Source: Candidatus Peregrinibacteria bacterium (lineage in GTDB: Bacteria > Patescibacteriota > Gracilibacteria > UBA1369 > 2-02-FULL-48-14). From it: a DNA stretch of 64,000 nt. The notes beneath the pieces are model-generated. The model did not search any database. It saw nothing but the letters and a program-made list of their open reading frames with translations, and was not told the DNA's origin. Positions 19,524-30,600 of the stretch are shown in pieces. The DNA lies in assembly GCA_018658105.1 (NCBI GenBank), contig JABHVW010000006.1:94244-158243 (forward strand), read 5' to 3'. The position numbers were made by a program, and so were the translations under genes. The first letter of the stretch is position 1; every line of letters starts with the position of its first letter.

Positions 19524-21587
19524 ATGGCAATTGCACTCGAAGAGTTGGCGTCCAAACTTGGTTTCACCGAAAGTGAGATGCGTAAACACGTACTCGAGCT
19601 TGGTTTTGATGCTGATGATAGTATTGAAGATGACGTTGCAGAGCTGATTTTAGACGAATTTGCAGGTAAAACAGACAAAAGTGCTGCAGATGTTTATGGA
19701 GATCTTGTTCATGAAGAACTTGAGCGAGAAATTGTTCGTACTCAAAGAAAGAAAATGGCTGGTAAAACTACTACGAAAAAGGCTTACAAGCCTGAAGTTA
19801 ATTTAGTTGTTAAAAAAGGTGATTCAGTTGAGATTCCTGAGCAAATTTCAGTTAAGGAATTAGCAGAAAAAACTGGTTCAAGTGCTGCGGTTTTAATTGG
19901 AGGTCTTATGAAAAATGGGATTTTAGCAAATATCAATCAAATAATTGATTTTGATACTGCTGCAATTATTACTGATGGCCTTGGATTTACTATTAAAAAG
20001 AAACGTGTTGAAGCTAGTGCTGAGGATTTATTCCATGGAAACTTAGAAAAATTATTGGCAGAAGATGATCCTTCTGACTTAGTAGATAGAGCACCTGTTG
20101 TTTGTGTAATGGGTCACGTTGATCATGGTAAAACTAGTCTTTTGGATGTGATCCGTGAGGCAAATGTAGTAGATGATGAATCTGGTGGAATTACTCAGCA
20201 TATTGGGTCATATCAGGTGGAAAGGAAGGGTAGAAAAATTACTTTCTTAGATACTCCTGGTCATGAGGCCTTTACTGCTATGAGGGCACGTGGTGCGCGT
20301 GCGACTGATGTTGCGATTTTGGTTGTAGCTGCAGATGATGGAGTTATGCCACAAACGAAAGAGGCGATTAATCATGCTAAAGAAGCTGGTGTGCCGATTG
20401 TGGTTGCGATCAATAAAATGGATAAACCTGGAGCTAATCCAGATAGAGTGAAAGCTGAACTGGCTGAGCATGGCGTTCAATCTGAAGATTGGGGTGGCGA
20501 TGCAATTATGGTTCCTGTATCTGCTCTGAAAAAAGAAGGTATTGATGAACTACTTGAGAGTGTGCTTCTTGTGGCTGATGTCCTTGAGCTGAAGGCTAAT
20601 CCAAATAGGCCTGCAGTTGGAACGGTTGTGGAATCTCATTTGGATACTAATTTAGGGCCTGTTGCTACAATTCTTGTGAATACGGGTACGCTTAAGGTTA
20701 TGGATAGCTTTATTATTGGTAAAGCTTTTGGTCGTTTGAAGTTAATGCAAGATCATAAAGGGACTAGGTTAAGAAAGTTGCTTCCTTCTGATACGGCTCA
20801 AATTGTTGGTTTGAGCGAGGTTGTCGAAAGTGGGCAAATTTTACAGGTTGTGAAAGATGAAAGAACGGCGAGACAGCAAGCGACTCAAGTTGGAGGATTG
20901 ATCCAAGAGGAGCTGATTAAGGCTGGAATGGGTATGCAAGAAATTTTGCAGAGAATTAAAGAAGGATCTTTGAAGCTTTTGAAGATTGTACTTAAAGCTG
21001 ATACTCAAGGTTCACTTGAGGCGATTAAGCAATCTTTGGCTAAGGTGAAATCTGATGATGTTGCGATTAAAGTTATTCATAGTGGCGTTGGTTCGATTTC
21101 TGAATCAGACGTAATGATGGCTGCGGCAAGCCCAGGAACCTTGGTGCTTGGTTTTCATACTAAGGCTAATGTGCACGTAAGGAAGCTTGCTGAAAAAACT
21201 GGTATTGAAGTGGTGACTTATGAAGTGATTTACAAATTAGTTGAAGATTTGACTAAGATTTTGAGCGGTATGCTTGAAGATGAGATTTTGGATATTGAGC
21301 TAGGAAAATACAATGTGATGCAAATATTCTGGACTGGTAAAGGCGAGTTTGTTGTTGGAGGTAAAATCACTGAAGGTGTAATGCAAAAGGGCGCGAAATT
21401 ACGCGTAATGAGAGATGACGAAGAGGTTGGAGTTGGTGAAGTTGCAGGTTTGAAACTTGTAAATGAAGATATTGATGAACTTGAGAAAGGGCAAGAATGT
21501 GGGGTTAGATATAAAGGAAAAGTTAAGCTACAGGAAGGTGATATTCTTGAGGCTTGGAAGCAAGAAAAACGTATGAAAACTTTGTAA
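19524..21587 (+). CDS. infB: translation initiation factor IF-2
   Basis: VMGHVDHGKTSLLD, DTPGHEAFTAMRARGA, NKMDKP. Confidence 0.97.
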   Translation: MAIALEELASKLGFTESEMRKHVLELGFDADDSIEDDVAELILDEFAGKTDKSAADVYGDLVHEELEREIVRTQRKKMAGKTTTKKAYKPEVNLVVKKGDSVEIPEQISVKELAEKTGSSAAVLIGGLMKNGILANINQIIDFDTAAIITDGLGFTIKKKRVEASAEDLFHGNLEKLLAEDDPSDLVDRAPVVCVMGHVDHGKTSLLDVIREANVVDDESGGITQHIGSYQVERKGRKITFLDTPGHEAFTAMRARGARATDVAILVVAADDGVMPQTKEAINHAKEAGVPIVVAINKMDKPGANPDRVKAELAEHGVQSEDWGGDAIMVPVSALKKEGIDELLESVLLVADVLELKANPNRPAVGTVVESHLDTNLGPVATILVNTGTLKVMDSFIIGKAFGRLKLMQDHKGTRLRKLLPSDTAQIVGLSEVVESGQILQVVKDERTARQQATQVGGLIQEELIKAGMGMQEILQRIKEGSLKLLKIVLKADTQGSLEAIKQSLAKVKSDDVAIKVIHSGVGSISESDVMMAAASPGTLVLGFHTKANVHVRKLAEKTGIEVVTYEVIYKLVEDLTKILSGMLEDEILDIELGKYNVMQIFWTGKGEFVVGGKITEGVMQKGAKLRVMRDDEEVGVGEVAGLKLVNEDIDELEKGQECGVRYKGKVKLQEGDILEAWKQEKRMKTL

Positions 21588-21588
21588 T

Positions 21589-22623
21589 ATGAAAGTATTA
21601 ATCACAGGTGGTGCCGGTTTCATTGGAGCGAATTATGTTTATACACATCTTGAGGCTAAGCCACAGGATGAAATTTTTGTAATTGATGCCCTCACCTATT
21701 CTGGTGACAGATCAAGGCTTAAAGAGGCTGAAGAAAATGGCGTGCAATTTATTGAGGGAAGAATTGAAGATAAAGATCTAGTTTTTTCATTATTTGAAAA
21801 GTATAAATTTGATATTGTTGTTAATTTTGCGGCTGAAACTCATGTTGATCGCAGTATAAAAGATGCGACTCCTTTTGTTTTAAGCAATGTGCAAGGCACT
21901 CAGGTTTTGCTGGATGCTTGTAAAAAATATGGAATCACTAGATATCATCAGATTTCAACAGATGAAGTTTATGGCGATACGCCTTTTGATTCAGAAATTT
22001 TGTTCAGTGAAGAGGATCAATTAAGCCCGAACAACCCCTACTCTGCGACGAAGGCCGCTTCTGATTTGCTTTGCCTTTCCTACTATAAAACATTTGGAAT
22101 TCCAGTAACAATTAGTAGATGCAGCAATAATTATGGCCCATTTCAGAGCACTGAGAATTTCATACCTTTGTTTATTACCAAGGCTAATAATGACGAAAAA
22201 ATGCCTCTTTATGGACGCGGCGAAAATGTGAGAGATTGGCTTTATGTAAGGGATCATGGCGATGCAATTTTGGCGATTTTGGATCGTGGAAGCGTCGGTG
22301 AAATCTATAATATTGGAGGGAATAACGAATGGCAGAACATTGATGTGACGAAATTGATCCTGAAAGATTTGAATAAAGATTTTGATTTAATTGAATTTGT
22401 GGAAGATAGGCCTGGTCATGACCGCAGATATGGAGTAAATTCCAGTAAAATCCAAAAAGAACTAGGCTGGAAGCCTAAAACATCCTTTGAAGAAGGGATG
22501 CAAGAAACTATTAATTGGTATACACTCAACTCATATGAAAGGAATTATTCTTGCTGGAGGGATGGGCTCACGCCTAGCACCTCTAACAAAAGTCACCAAC
22601 AAACATCTTCTTCCGATTTATAA
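21589..22623 (+). CDS. rmlB: dTDP-glucose 4,6-dehydratase
   Basis: GGAGFIGANYV, YSATKAASD, NNYGPFQ; C-terminus overlaps rmlA by 89 nt. Confidence 0.92.
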   Translation: MKVLITGGAGFIGANYVYTHLEAKPQDEIFVIDALTYSGDRSRLKEAEENGVQFIEGRIEDKDLVFSLFEKYKFDIVVNFAAETHVDRSIKDATPFVLSNVQGTQVLLDACKKYGITRYHQISTDEVYGDTPFDSEILFSEEDQLSPNNPYSATKAASDLLCLSYYKTFGIPVTISRCSNNYGPFQSTENFIPLFITKANNDEKMPLYGRGENVRDWLYVRDHGDAILAILDRGSVGEIYNIGGNNEWQNIDVTKLILKDLNKDFDLIEFVEDRPGHDRRYGVNSSKIQKELGWKPKTSFEEGMQETINWYTLNSYERNYSCWRDGLTPSTSNKSHQQTSSSDL

Positions 22624-23329
22624 TCGGCCGATGATTTATTACCCTATTATGAAGCTCATTGAGCTTGGGGTCGATCATATTCTTTTAGTCTCTGGAAAGG
22701 GCCATGCAGGTCATTTTTTAGAGCTTTTGGGCGGTGGAAGTGAATTTGGAGTTAACTTTAGTTATGAAGTTCAGGAAGAGGCTGGTGGAATTGCTCAGGC
22801 TTTGGCTTTGGCCGAAGACTTTGTTCGTGATGAAAAATTTGTTGTAATGTTAGGTGATAATATTTATGAAGACAATTTATTGCCTGCAGTAAAGGAATTT
22901 ATACAAAGTGACAATAAAGCGCATGTATTTCTGAAAGAGGTTGAAAATCCAAGCAGTTATGGAGTTGCCCGTTTTGAAGATGATAATATTGTGGAAATTA
23001 TTGAAAAACCAGTTAATCCACCGAGTAATTATGCTGTGACTGGATGTTACCTATTTACTCCGGATGTGTTTGATGTGATTCGTACGCTTAAACCTTCTGA
23101 TAGAGGTGAACTGGAGATATCACATGTTAATGATAAATATGTGAAAGATTCTGCTATGGGATGCACGAAATTAAGTGGTTATTGGGGTGATTGCGGTGAA
23201 TCGATTGATAAGAATATGGAGGTTTCTACTTATGTTCAAAAGCATGCACATGTTTGGAATTCTGAGCAGGAAAAAGGAACTCTTAATGAAGTTCAAGAGC
23301 AGCCGATAGAAAGTCGTGATTTTGCATAA
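22535..23329 (+). CDS. rmlA: glucose-1-phosphate thymidylyltransferase
   Basis: MKGIILAGGMGSRLAPLTKVTNKHLLPIYNRPMIYYP; start refined. Confidence 0.93.
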   Translation: MKGIILAGGMGSRLAPLTKVTNKHLLPIYNRPMIYYPIMKLIELGVDHILLVSGKGHAGHFLELLGGGSEFGVNFSYEVQEEAGGIAQALALAEDFVRDEKFVVMLGDNIYEDNLLPAVKEFIQSDNKAHVFLKEVENPSSYGVARFEDDNIVEIIEKPVNPPSNYAVTGCYLFTPDVFDVIRTLKPSDRGELEISHVNDKYVKDSAMGCTKLSGYWGDCGESIDKNMEVSTYVQKHAHVWNSEQEKGTLNEVQEQPIESRDFA

Positions 23330-24350
23330 GAGGATGCTCTAGATTGAAACGGATTGCAGATGCTTTTTTTGTTTTTTCTAAAGATTTTCTGAGTTTTTGA
23401 GAGCTGAGTTTTTTAGGATTCAAAACCTGAATATCGGCTTTGGTTTCTAAATTTTTAAAAAAGCCTTCTACTTTGCTACTGTATGAAAGAGTTAACAGTG
23501 GTATTCCGGCGCATAAAGCGAAAATATTTGCGTGTAAGCGCATGCAAACTGCCATTTCTGACTGGCTGAAGTCTTGGTATGCGGCAAGAGCTGAAGCTTC
23601 GGTTAATACCGTCCAGCCTTCTTTTGCGAAAGCATCTAATTCGCGTTGATTATTTAGATCCATTGCTAGTAAAACGGGTTTGAGCCGTTTCTTTTTTGCG
23701 AATCTTTTTACTTCCTTAAGAATTGGCCCCCATTTTTCTGCAGTAAAGCCTCCCCATTCTCTGAGTGAAACTGTGATCTGTTTTTTCCGCTTTAGCGCTT
23801 TTTGCTCTTTTAGCCATGAAAATGCTGGATCAGTTCCGATTGTAATATTTTTAATGCCCAATTTTTCTAAGAATTTTGCTGAGAATTCATCTCGTACGTG
23901 AATTGCATCTGCATTTCTGAAAGTTTTCTTTGCAAGAAAGCGGCTTATTGGTGATTTTAAAGGCCCAACACTTTGGCCATAACAGATGTAGGGTGTGTTC
24001 ATTTTTTTGCATGCTCTGGCTTGGGCTGCCCATATTAGTGGTGCTTTAAGTGACTCTGAGTCTACAAAAAGCCCGCCGCCGCCTAAAATAACTAAATCGG
24101 CAGCCTTAATTGCTTTATATGCCTTTTTTTTCTTTGAAGATAGAAAACTACGAATTCCTGCTGGTGCAAATGGTACTTTTTTCAGGTCTGTGTAAATTTC
24201 TGGGCTTGTGTCTGCCCCACCATGCATAATGCTGATTTTGCCTTTGTATTCAATTTGTTTTAGGTCGGTCAAAATTCCAGCAAGAATCGAGTCATCGCCA
24301 AGATTACCCGCTCCATAGTTCCCGATAATAAGGATTTTTTTTACTGCCAT
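23283..24350 (-). CDS. csaB: polysaccharide pyruvyl transferase (CsaB-like)
   Basis: GNYGAGNLGDDSIL, GGGGLFVDSES, RLHANIFALCAGIP. Confidence 0.85.
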   Translation of the reverse strand: MAVKKILIIGNYGAGNLGDDSILAGILTDLKQIEYKGKISIMHGGADTSPEIYTDLKKVPFAPAGIRSFLSSKKKKAYKAIKAADLVILGGGGLFVDSESLKAPLIWAAQARACKKMNTPYICYGQSVGPLKSPISRFLAKKTFRNADAIHVRDEFSAKFLEKLGIKNITIGTDPAFSWLKEQKALKRKKQITVSLREWGGFTAEKWGPILKEVKRFAKKKRLKPVLLAMDLNNQRELDAFAKEGWTVLTEASALAAYQDFSQSEMAVCMRLHANIFALCAGIPLLTLSYSSKVEGFFKNLETKADIQVLNPKKLSSQKLRKSLEKTKKASAIRFNLEHPLMQNHDFLSAALELH

Positions 24351-24360
24351 CCCTATTATT

Positions 24361-24957
24361 TTACTGATTTATATGAACTTTAACAGGTGAATATGAAAGT
24401 CGGTGAATCTTTGAGGGGCCCTGCAATTTAAGGGCTTGTTGATGCCTTTTTGTGCCGTAGCCTTTGTGTGACTCGAAAGCATATCCTGGATATTTATTAG
24501 AATTTTCTTTCATTAATCGGTCGCGTGCAACTTTTGCCAAAACTGACGCGGCTGCAATACAACGATATTTTTGATCACCTTTGATTACTGAATCGTATGT
24601 GAATGGGAAAATAAATTTATCCCTTCCGTCCACCAAAAGATGTTCTGGTTTTTGCTTTAATTGTTCCAATGCTCGAATAAATGCAATTTCTGTTGCCTTT
24701 ATTAAGCCAAGAGAATCAACTTCGGCTGCAGATGCAAAACCTATTCCGTAATCTGCAATTTTAATGATTTTCTCAAACAACTCTTCCCTTTTTTTCTCTG
24801 AAAGTAATTTTGAATCAGTTAGGCCAGATAATTTGCAGGCTTTTGGCAAAATGACTGCTCCCGCTGAAACTGGGCCAGCCCAAGAACCCCTGCCCGCTTC
24901 ATCTAGGCCTGCGATAATTAGATTTGATGAAAAAGTCTGTGGTCGATTCATGACCAA
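24361..24957 (-). CDS. rnhB: ribonuclease HII
   Basis: GLDEAGRGSWAGPV, LTDSKLLSEKKRE, HKGYGTKRH. Confidence 0.95.
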   Translation of the reverse strand: MVMNRPQTFSSNLIIAGLDEAGRGSWAGPVSAGAVILPKACKLSGLTDSKLLSEKKREELFEKIIKIADYGIGFASAAEVDSLGLIKATEIAFIRALEQLKQKPEHLLVDGRDKFIFPFTYDSVIKGDQKYRCIAAASVLAKVARDRLMKENSNKYPGYAFESHKGYGTKRHQQALKLQGPSKIHRLSYSPVKVHINQ

Positions 24958-24969
24958 ATTGTAACATGA

Positions 24970-25554
24970 TTATTCAGCCTTTTCCTCTTCTTTTGGCTCT
25001 TCTGCAGGAGCTTCTTCTTTTGTTTCTTCTTTAGCTTCTGGTGCTTCTTCTGAAGTAGCCTCAGGAGCAGCTGGTTCAGCTGGTGCTTCAGTAACTTCTG
25101 GAGTTTCTGGTTCTGTAGGTGTTTCAACAACTTCTGCTTCAGCAGCGGCTGGCTCTTCTGTTACTTCAGGAGTAGGCAAGCTACCCATCATTTTAATTTC
25201 GCCAACAGGAACATCACGTAATCTAGCTGATTTACCAGTTCGTTCACGCATAAAGTATAGTTTTGAACGTCTTACTTTACCTGCCTTTACTACCTCGATC
25301 TTTTCAAGACTAGGCGCAAAAAGTGGGAATGTCTTTTCAACTCCGATACCGTCAACAATACGTCTAACTGTAAAAGTTCTGTTTACCCCTGTGCCTGAGC
25401 TCAGTTTGATAAGCAGTCCTTCAAAGATTTGAGTACGCTCTTTTGCCCCTTCAGTAATGCGTTGGTGTACACGAACTGTGTAACCAGGCTTTAAAACTGG
25501 GACTTGCCTCTGGATAGAGGAACTTGCTACGTGATCTAGAATTGCTTGGGACAT
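24970..25554 (-). CDS. rplS: 50S ribosomal protein L19 with acidic low-complexity C-terminal extension
   Basis: VRVHQRITEGAKERTQIFEGLLI, FPLFAPSLEKIEVVKAGKVRRSKLYFMRERTGKSARL. Confidence 0.92.
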   Translation of the reverse strand: MSQAILDHVASSSIQRQVPVLKPGYTVRVHQRITEGAKERTQIFEGLLIKLSSGTGVNRTFTVRRIVDGIGVEKTFPLFAPSLEKIEVVKAGKVRRSKLYFMRERTGKSARLRDVPVGEIKMMGSLPTPEVTEEPAAAEAEVVETPTEPETPEVTEAPAEPAAPEATSEEAPEAKEETKEEAPAEEPKEEEKAE

Positions 25555-25569
25555 TTTTCTTTATTTAAG

Positions 25570-25605
25570 CGCAGACACTATAGGGATGAGTACCTGTTTT
25601 TGCAA
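25570..25605 (-). promoter_or_regulatory. rplS promoter TTGCAA-17-TATAGT
   Basis: Minus-strand TTGCAAAAACAGGTACTCATCCCTATAGT upstream of rplS. Confidence 0.65.
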
Positions 25606-25620
25606 GGGGTTTTTCTGATA

Positions 25621-26181
25621 TTACTGAAGGATCTTTTGCAACTTGTTGATTCCAATAATATTATCGTGGTCTTGAACTAGATCCAAAATGAATTGATCTC
25701 TGCATTTAACCCTGTAAACGAAATCTTCAGTAGATAAAATACTGAACTTAATTGGTGTTTTTGTCTCTAGTTTATCAAGGAATGCTTCGAGCTTTTCTTT
25801 GTCTACATCGCCTACTACTAATAGATCTACTGGGCTTTCTTTTTGTAAAAATGCACCGGAAACAATCAAAAAGTCGATCTTACCCATTTTTGAAATGTTC
25901 TTGATAAGATTTTCACTAGAATTAGTCGCTTTTACAATGATATTTCTAAGATCTCTGAACAGATAATAATTCTTATTTACTGAGTAGTACTTTTTGCGTG
26001 CCTTTGCTCGGCTCTTTAAAATTCCTATCTTTTTCAGGTTATCAAGCTCTCGCCTAACAGAGTTTATTTGCTCATCGAGTATGCGAGTTAGCTCGCGTAC
26101 AAAATACTCCTCATCTGGATTTAACAGAAATAGAGTTAAGAGCTTTACTCTGGCGTTAGACGTGAACAATTGCTTCAGCAT
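25621..26181 (-). CDS. winged-HTH protein with nucleotidyltransferase-like C-terminus
   Basis: ARVKLLTLFLLNPDEEYFVRELTRILDEQINSVRRELDNLKKIGIL; FLIVSGAF..DLLVVGDVD. Confidence 0.6.
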   Translation of the reverse strand: MLKQLFTSNARVKLLTLFLLNPDEEYFVRELTRILDEQINSVRRELDNLKKIGILKSRAKARKKYYSVNKNYYLFRDLRNIIVKATNSSENLIKNISKMGKIDFLIVSGAFLQKESPVDLLVVGDVDKEKLEAFLDKLETKTPIKFSILSTEDFVYRVKCRDQFILDLVQDHDNIIGINKLQKILQ

Positions 26182-26299
26182 GTATAATTTATTTATCCAA
26201 CTTTGCCAAATTTATCGCTCTTTTGAATAAAATGCAAGAAAAAAGCCTAGCAAGATGCTATTAATGGCTTAATTCTCGGCAATTTTATGAGTAATTATT

Positions 26300-27580
26300 T
26301 TACTCAGTGTGGCCAGCTACAATCTTTCGTAGCTTCAATTGATTGTTCAATACCATTCTTTCTTGAGTACCTTCTGCGTAACGCATTTTAACTGCTTCTG
26401 CAAAGTGAGGTGGGTACATACCCATCATTACCATAAGTTCAGCCTCTACTTCTTTCTCTGTAACTTCAGCATTTTCATCTTCGTAAAGTTTTTCTAGACC
26501 AAGACGAATGATCACTTGTGATTTTGCGTTATCTTTTAGCTCATCACGTAGTTTTTTGCCTTCTTTTTCAAGAGTAGCTTCGTATTCCTCAAGAGTTTGT
26601 TTGCGTTTTTCGAGGTCAGATTTGATGCGTTCAACCATCATGTCGATTTCTCGCTCAACCAAAGCTTCAGGAACATCAGCTTTTACGTAAGCCTCCATTT
26701 CCTTAAGGAATTCAGACTCAAGCCTTGCCTCTTCTTGTCTTTCTTTTTGCTTACTTAGCTCTTCTTCGATTTCCGCAAGAAGCTCTTTCATTGTTTGGCG
26801 ATTCCCACCTGTTATCTCTTTAGCGAACTCATCATCCATCTTTCTTTCTTCTGACTCCTCAATACCGTTAACTTTTACATGGAAACGTACTTTCTTCCCT
26901 TTGAATTCATCTGCTTGATAATCTTTTGGGAAAGTAATTTCGAAATCTTTTTCTTCATCTTTCTTCATCCCAACAACTTCGTCTTCAAAACCAGGAATAA
27001 GTGAGCCCTCCCCTAGAATTACAGGGTGATTTTTGCTGTCTGTGCCATCAAGAGGCTTGTCATCCATGTCGAAACCAGCGAAATCCAGCTCAACACGGTT
27101 GCCCATTTTTGCAGCACCTTTGGAATCTTTCCAAACTATTGTTCGTTTTTTAAGATTTCCAAGCACTTCGTCGATTTCTTTTTGCTCAACTTTTACCTTT
27201 TTTCTTTTTACCTTTAATTTGCTGATGTCTTTCTTCCATTCAACAGCTGGCACAACCGGAATGATCGCCTCATATTTGAGTGGATTTTGATTTTTTATGT
27301 CAATTTTCGGGTAAGCGACAGGTCGAAGCTTTTTCTCCATTACGGCATTTTCGTATGATTCTGTGATCGCGAGATCTAGAATATGATTCAAAAATGCTTG
27401 CTCGCCTACATGCTTTTCTAAAACATCTGCAGGGATTTTGCCAGAACGGAAACCAGCGATTTTTACCTTGTCTTGGAGCATTTCCACGACTTTGGCTCGG
27501 TAAGTTCCCATTTCTGCCTCAGTTAGTTCGACAGCCATTTTCACCTCTGAGTTTTTCAGTTCTTCGATTTGAATATTCAT
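26300..27580 (-). CDS. tig: trigger factor
   Basis: GFRSGKIPADVLEK, FKGKKVRFHVKVNGI. Confidence 0.93.
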   Translation of the reverse strand: MNIQIEELKNSEVKMAVELTEAEMGTYRAKVVEMLQDKVKIAGFRSGKIPADVLEKHVGEQAFLNHILDLAITESYENAVMEKKLRPVAYPKIDIKNQNPLKYEAIIPVVPAVEWKKDISKLKVKRKKVKVEQKEIDEVLGNLKKRTIVWKDSKGAAKMGNRVELDFAGFDMDDKPLDGTDSKNHPVILGEGSLIPGFEDEVVGMKKDEEKDFEITFPKDYQADEFKGKKVRFHVKVNGIEESEERKMDDEFAKEITGGNRQTMKELLAEIEEELSKQKERQEEARLESEFLKEMEAYVKADVPEALVEREIDMMVERIKSDLEKRKQTLEEYEATLEKEGKKLRDELKDNAKSQVIIRLGLEKLYEDENAEVTEKEVEAELMVMMGMYPPHFAEAVKMRYAEGTQERMVLNNQLKLRKIVAGHTE

Positions 27581-27680
27581 ATAGTTTGGTTAATTTGCGC
27601 CCAGCATACTTTAAGGTTAAGGCTATTGCAATTCTTTCGGTTTTTTGCTATAATATTAAGATAATTAATTCGTATGGCAC

Positions 27681-30600
27681 ATGGGAGTTAGAAAGAAAAA
27701 CAAAAATATTAGGCCTAAACGCCAGATAGAACAAGCAAAAAGACCTTCAGAAGTGATTGTTGAGGATTATGTTCATGCTAGGCGCATGGCAGACCACTTT
27801 GCCTCTTCTAAAGGTGCTGATCGTAAAGGGGTTGATGAACGAAATGCCTGGAAAGAGAAAATGGAGATACTCCAAAGAGAGTATAAAGGCCCTAAGAAAG
27901 ATCTGATTAAAGCTGCAGACGAATGGGAACGTATTCATGAATATGTACCTGTTCCTTCTGATGCAAATCTTTATAAAGAAGAAACTGCTGGAATTATGGA
28001 AACTGCGGATGCTCTTAATGAGCTTTCGGAGGATGTTGAGAATAAAAATACTCTTGCAACAAGGCTTCGTGCGCTTGTTAATGCGAATTTAAGCCCGGCT
28101 ACTATGCTTGGGTCTGGTCCGCAACAAATTCAAGCAGTGCGTTTGGCGCTGCCAAGAGAGCTTTCTGACAGGTTGATTCCTGCCCTTGAAAAAGGAAAAG
28201 GATCGTCTTATGACAAAGCTATGAAGCAGGTTGAGGAACAATATGAAAAGCTTAAACCTTATTGGGAGAAGCTAAATGAGTTTGTTTCAGAAAATAATGA
28301 GGCGCAAAAAGACCAAATTGTTTCTGTAACTGGTCATATTTTTGAAAGAACTAGTAAATCTTTTAATGAAAAACCTTGGCAAACTGCTGGTGCGATTGCT
28401 GGTTTACTTGGTTTGGCTGCGATTGCATATAATGCTGCATCGCCTAAACTGAGAAAATGGTTTATTGCCGGTGGTCTTGCGATTGGTGGTGGAATTGCTT
28501 TGAATGACTTTGTTTGGCCTACTTTTATAGATAAAGAAGGTAAAACTGCTCTTCAAAGACTTAGAGGTAAACAGGTAAATGAGGGTACAGTTAATGGCCC
28601 ATTTGGTGATGCTGTTGAACATTTCCTTGCTGGAGATGAAGATATGGTTAAAGCAGCTGAGTCTGTACAAAAACTAAATGGTGTTCCTGCTTATAAAATG
28701 ATTGCGGCTTACAAAACCTTACGTGGTAAAAGCCCAGATAAGATGCTTTTAGATCCTAGAAAACTGGGTCTACCATCTGATATTGCTGGTGATATGGACC
28801 AAGATGGCCTTGCGAAAGGTCTGATAGTTTGGTTTGCAGAGGTTGCCCGTAAAGCTGGTGCATGTACTGGTGGCGATCTAAATGTATGTGCTGAAAAAGG
28901 TGTCTCTATAATTGAAGAGAACGAACTTGGAAGCACTGAGTTTGAATACTTAAACCTTAAGTATATTCAAATCCCTACAAATGAAAATGCTGCTAAAGAT
29001 CAAGAAAGAGCTGCAAATGCTCTTACTGAAGCGCAAAAAGAATCAGAAAAAGAATTACGAATACTATTTAATAAAAATGGACTTACAGGCAAATCAATCG
29101 ATGCGATGCCTGGAGCTAATAAAAATATTATTCTGATTCAGGGTTACCCTTATGAAGTTGAAAAAGTTACGAACCCTCGTGGCGACACAAAAAATAAATA
29201 CTACTTTAATACTATGGATGGCTCTGGCCGTCAGAATACGGTTGATGATGGTGCCGAAGGAACTGTAGCGGTATCATTAGGAGTGATTGCTGCACATGCT
29301 GAGAAGTCTTTTGAAAGAGATAGATCAAATGCAATGAATGGTGTGTCTGGTGCAGTTGACTTTAAATATGATCACCGAAGTCGAGAATGGGCACTTTCTG
29401 GTGCTGGTCTTGGTCTTGGGCAACTTCGTCATATTACTGGTCAGCCAGAACAGGCTGAAATTACTGCATATTACGATAAAGATGCACGACTTGTAATTGA
29501 TGGAAGTGCAGATGCATATGATACTGTGCAAAAAGGTCTAGAAGAAGAAGTGAAATATAGGGCTTATGAAAGCCTTTCAAGCGATCTTGATTACTTAGTT
29601 GGTAATCTTGAGTTTGAAGTAGATAAAGTTGATACTAGTGACTCAGCTAAAGCAATTATCCATGTTGATTACTACGGTAAGAAAGGGCTAATTACTTATG
29701 AGATGGGTAAAGTTACTGATATTCACATGCCATTCCATATTGAAATGGAAGCTGCATGGCAAGCTACTGGGCTTGATACTGCTGATGAAGTATTCACACA
29801 AGGACCTGTTAAACATCACATTGAAAGCCTTAAAGAAGACTTACTTCAAAAATTTGAGGCAGATGCTGGTTATTTTGAAACTGGATGGACAACTATATGG
29901 GAAAATACACCATGGGTTGGAACTGACACATGGTCTGACAGAGCTGATGCTGTAATTGAAACTATGGTTTACGATCACAGAACAGAGCTTTCTGACCAAT
30001 TGAGAGGTGATATTGGAGCTATGCATTTACCAGAAAACTGGATAGATGTTAAAGAGCAATCTGTTAAAGAAGCTCGTGATAAATTCATGGCTCTGAACAT
30101 TACTGAAATGCTAGAAGGAAGGGCTCCTGTAAATGAGACTCCTGAATCTGCAAAAGATAGGCACGTAGCCGATTTTGAAACATGGTTTAATGACGAAATG
30201 TCACTTCAATCTGTGTTTACAGATGTAGCTGAATGGGCAAGTTCATGGACTGGTTACGGCGAAGTTTGGCAACGTGAGTTTGATGAGAATGTAATGGCTC
30301 GTCTTTCTGCACTTAGGTCTACTGGCCGTGCTGTAACAAAGGAAGAATTTAAACAAGATATTGATGAGTTCAAGGTTTTCATTAAAGAAGAAAAAGATGT
30401 TGTATGGGCTGCAGCTATTGAGAGAGATCTAGGCAGTGGTAAAGCGGTTTCAACTACCGGTACGCTGACAGGTCTAAATCATGTAGAAGCAAAAATTAAA
30501 ACTGCTTTCAATACACACTTTAGTTCAGGAGTAAGAGGTTCTCGTGATGCAAATGCATATAGAACTGACCTAGAAACATCAATGAAATTTGGTACTTACC

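Noticed and set aside
24948-25130. K/L/Q-rich ORF MLKHLQNQKLQKLLKHQ
   Set aside because: Shifted-frame artefact of the low-complexity rplS tail.
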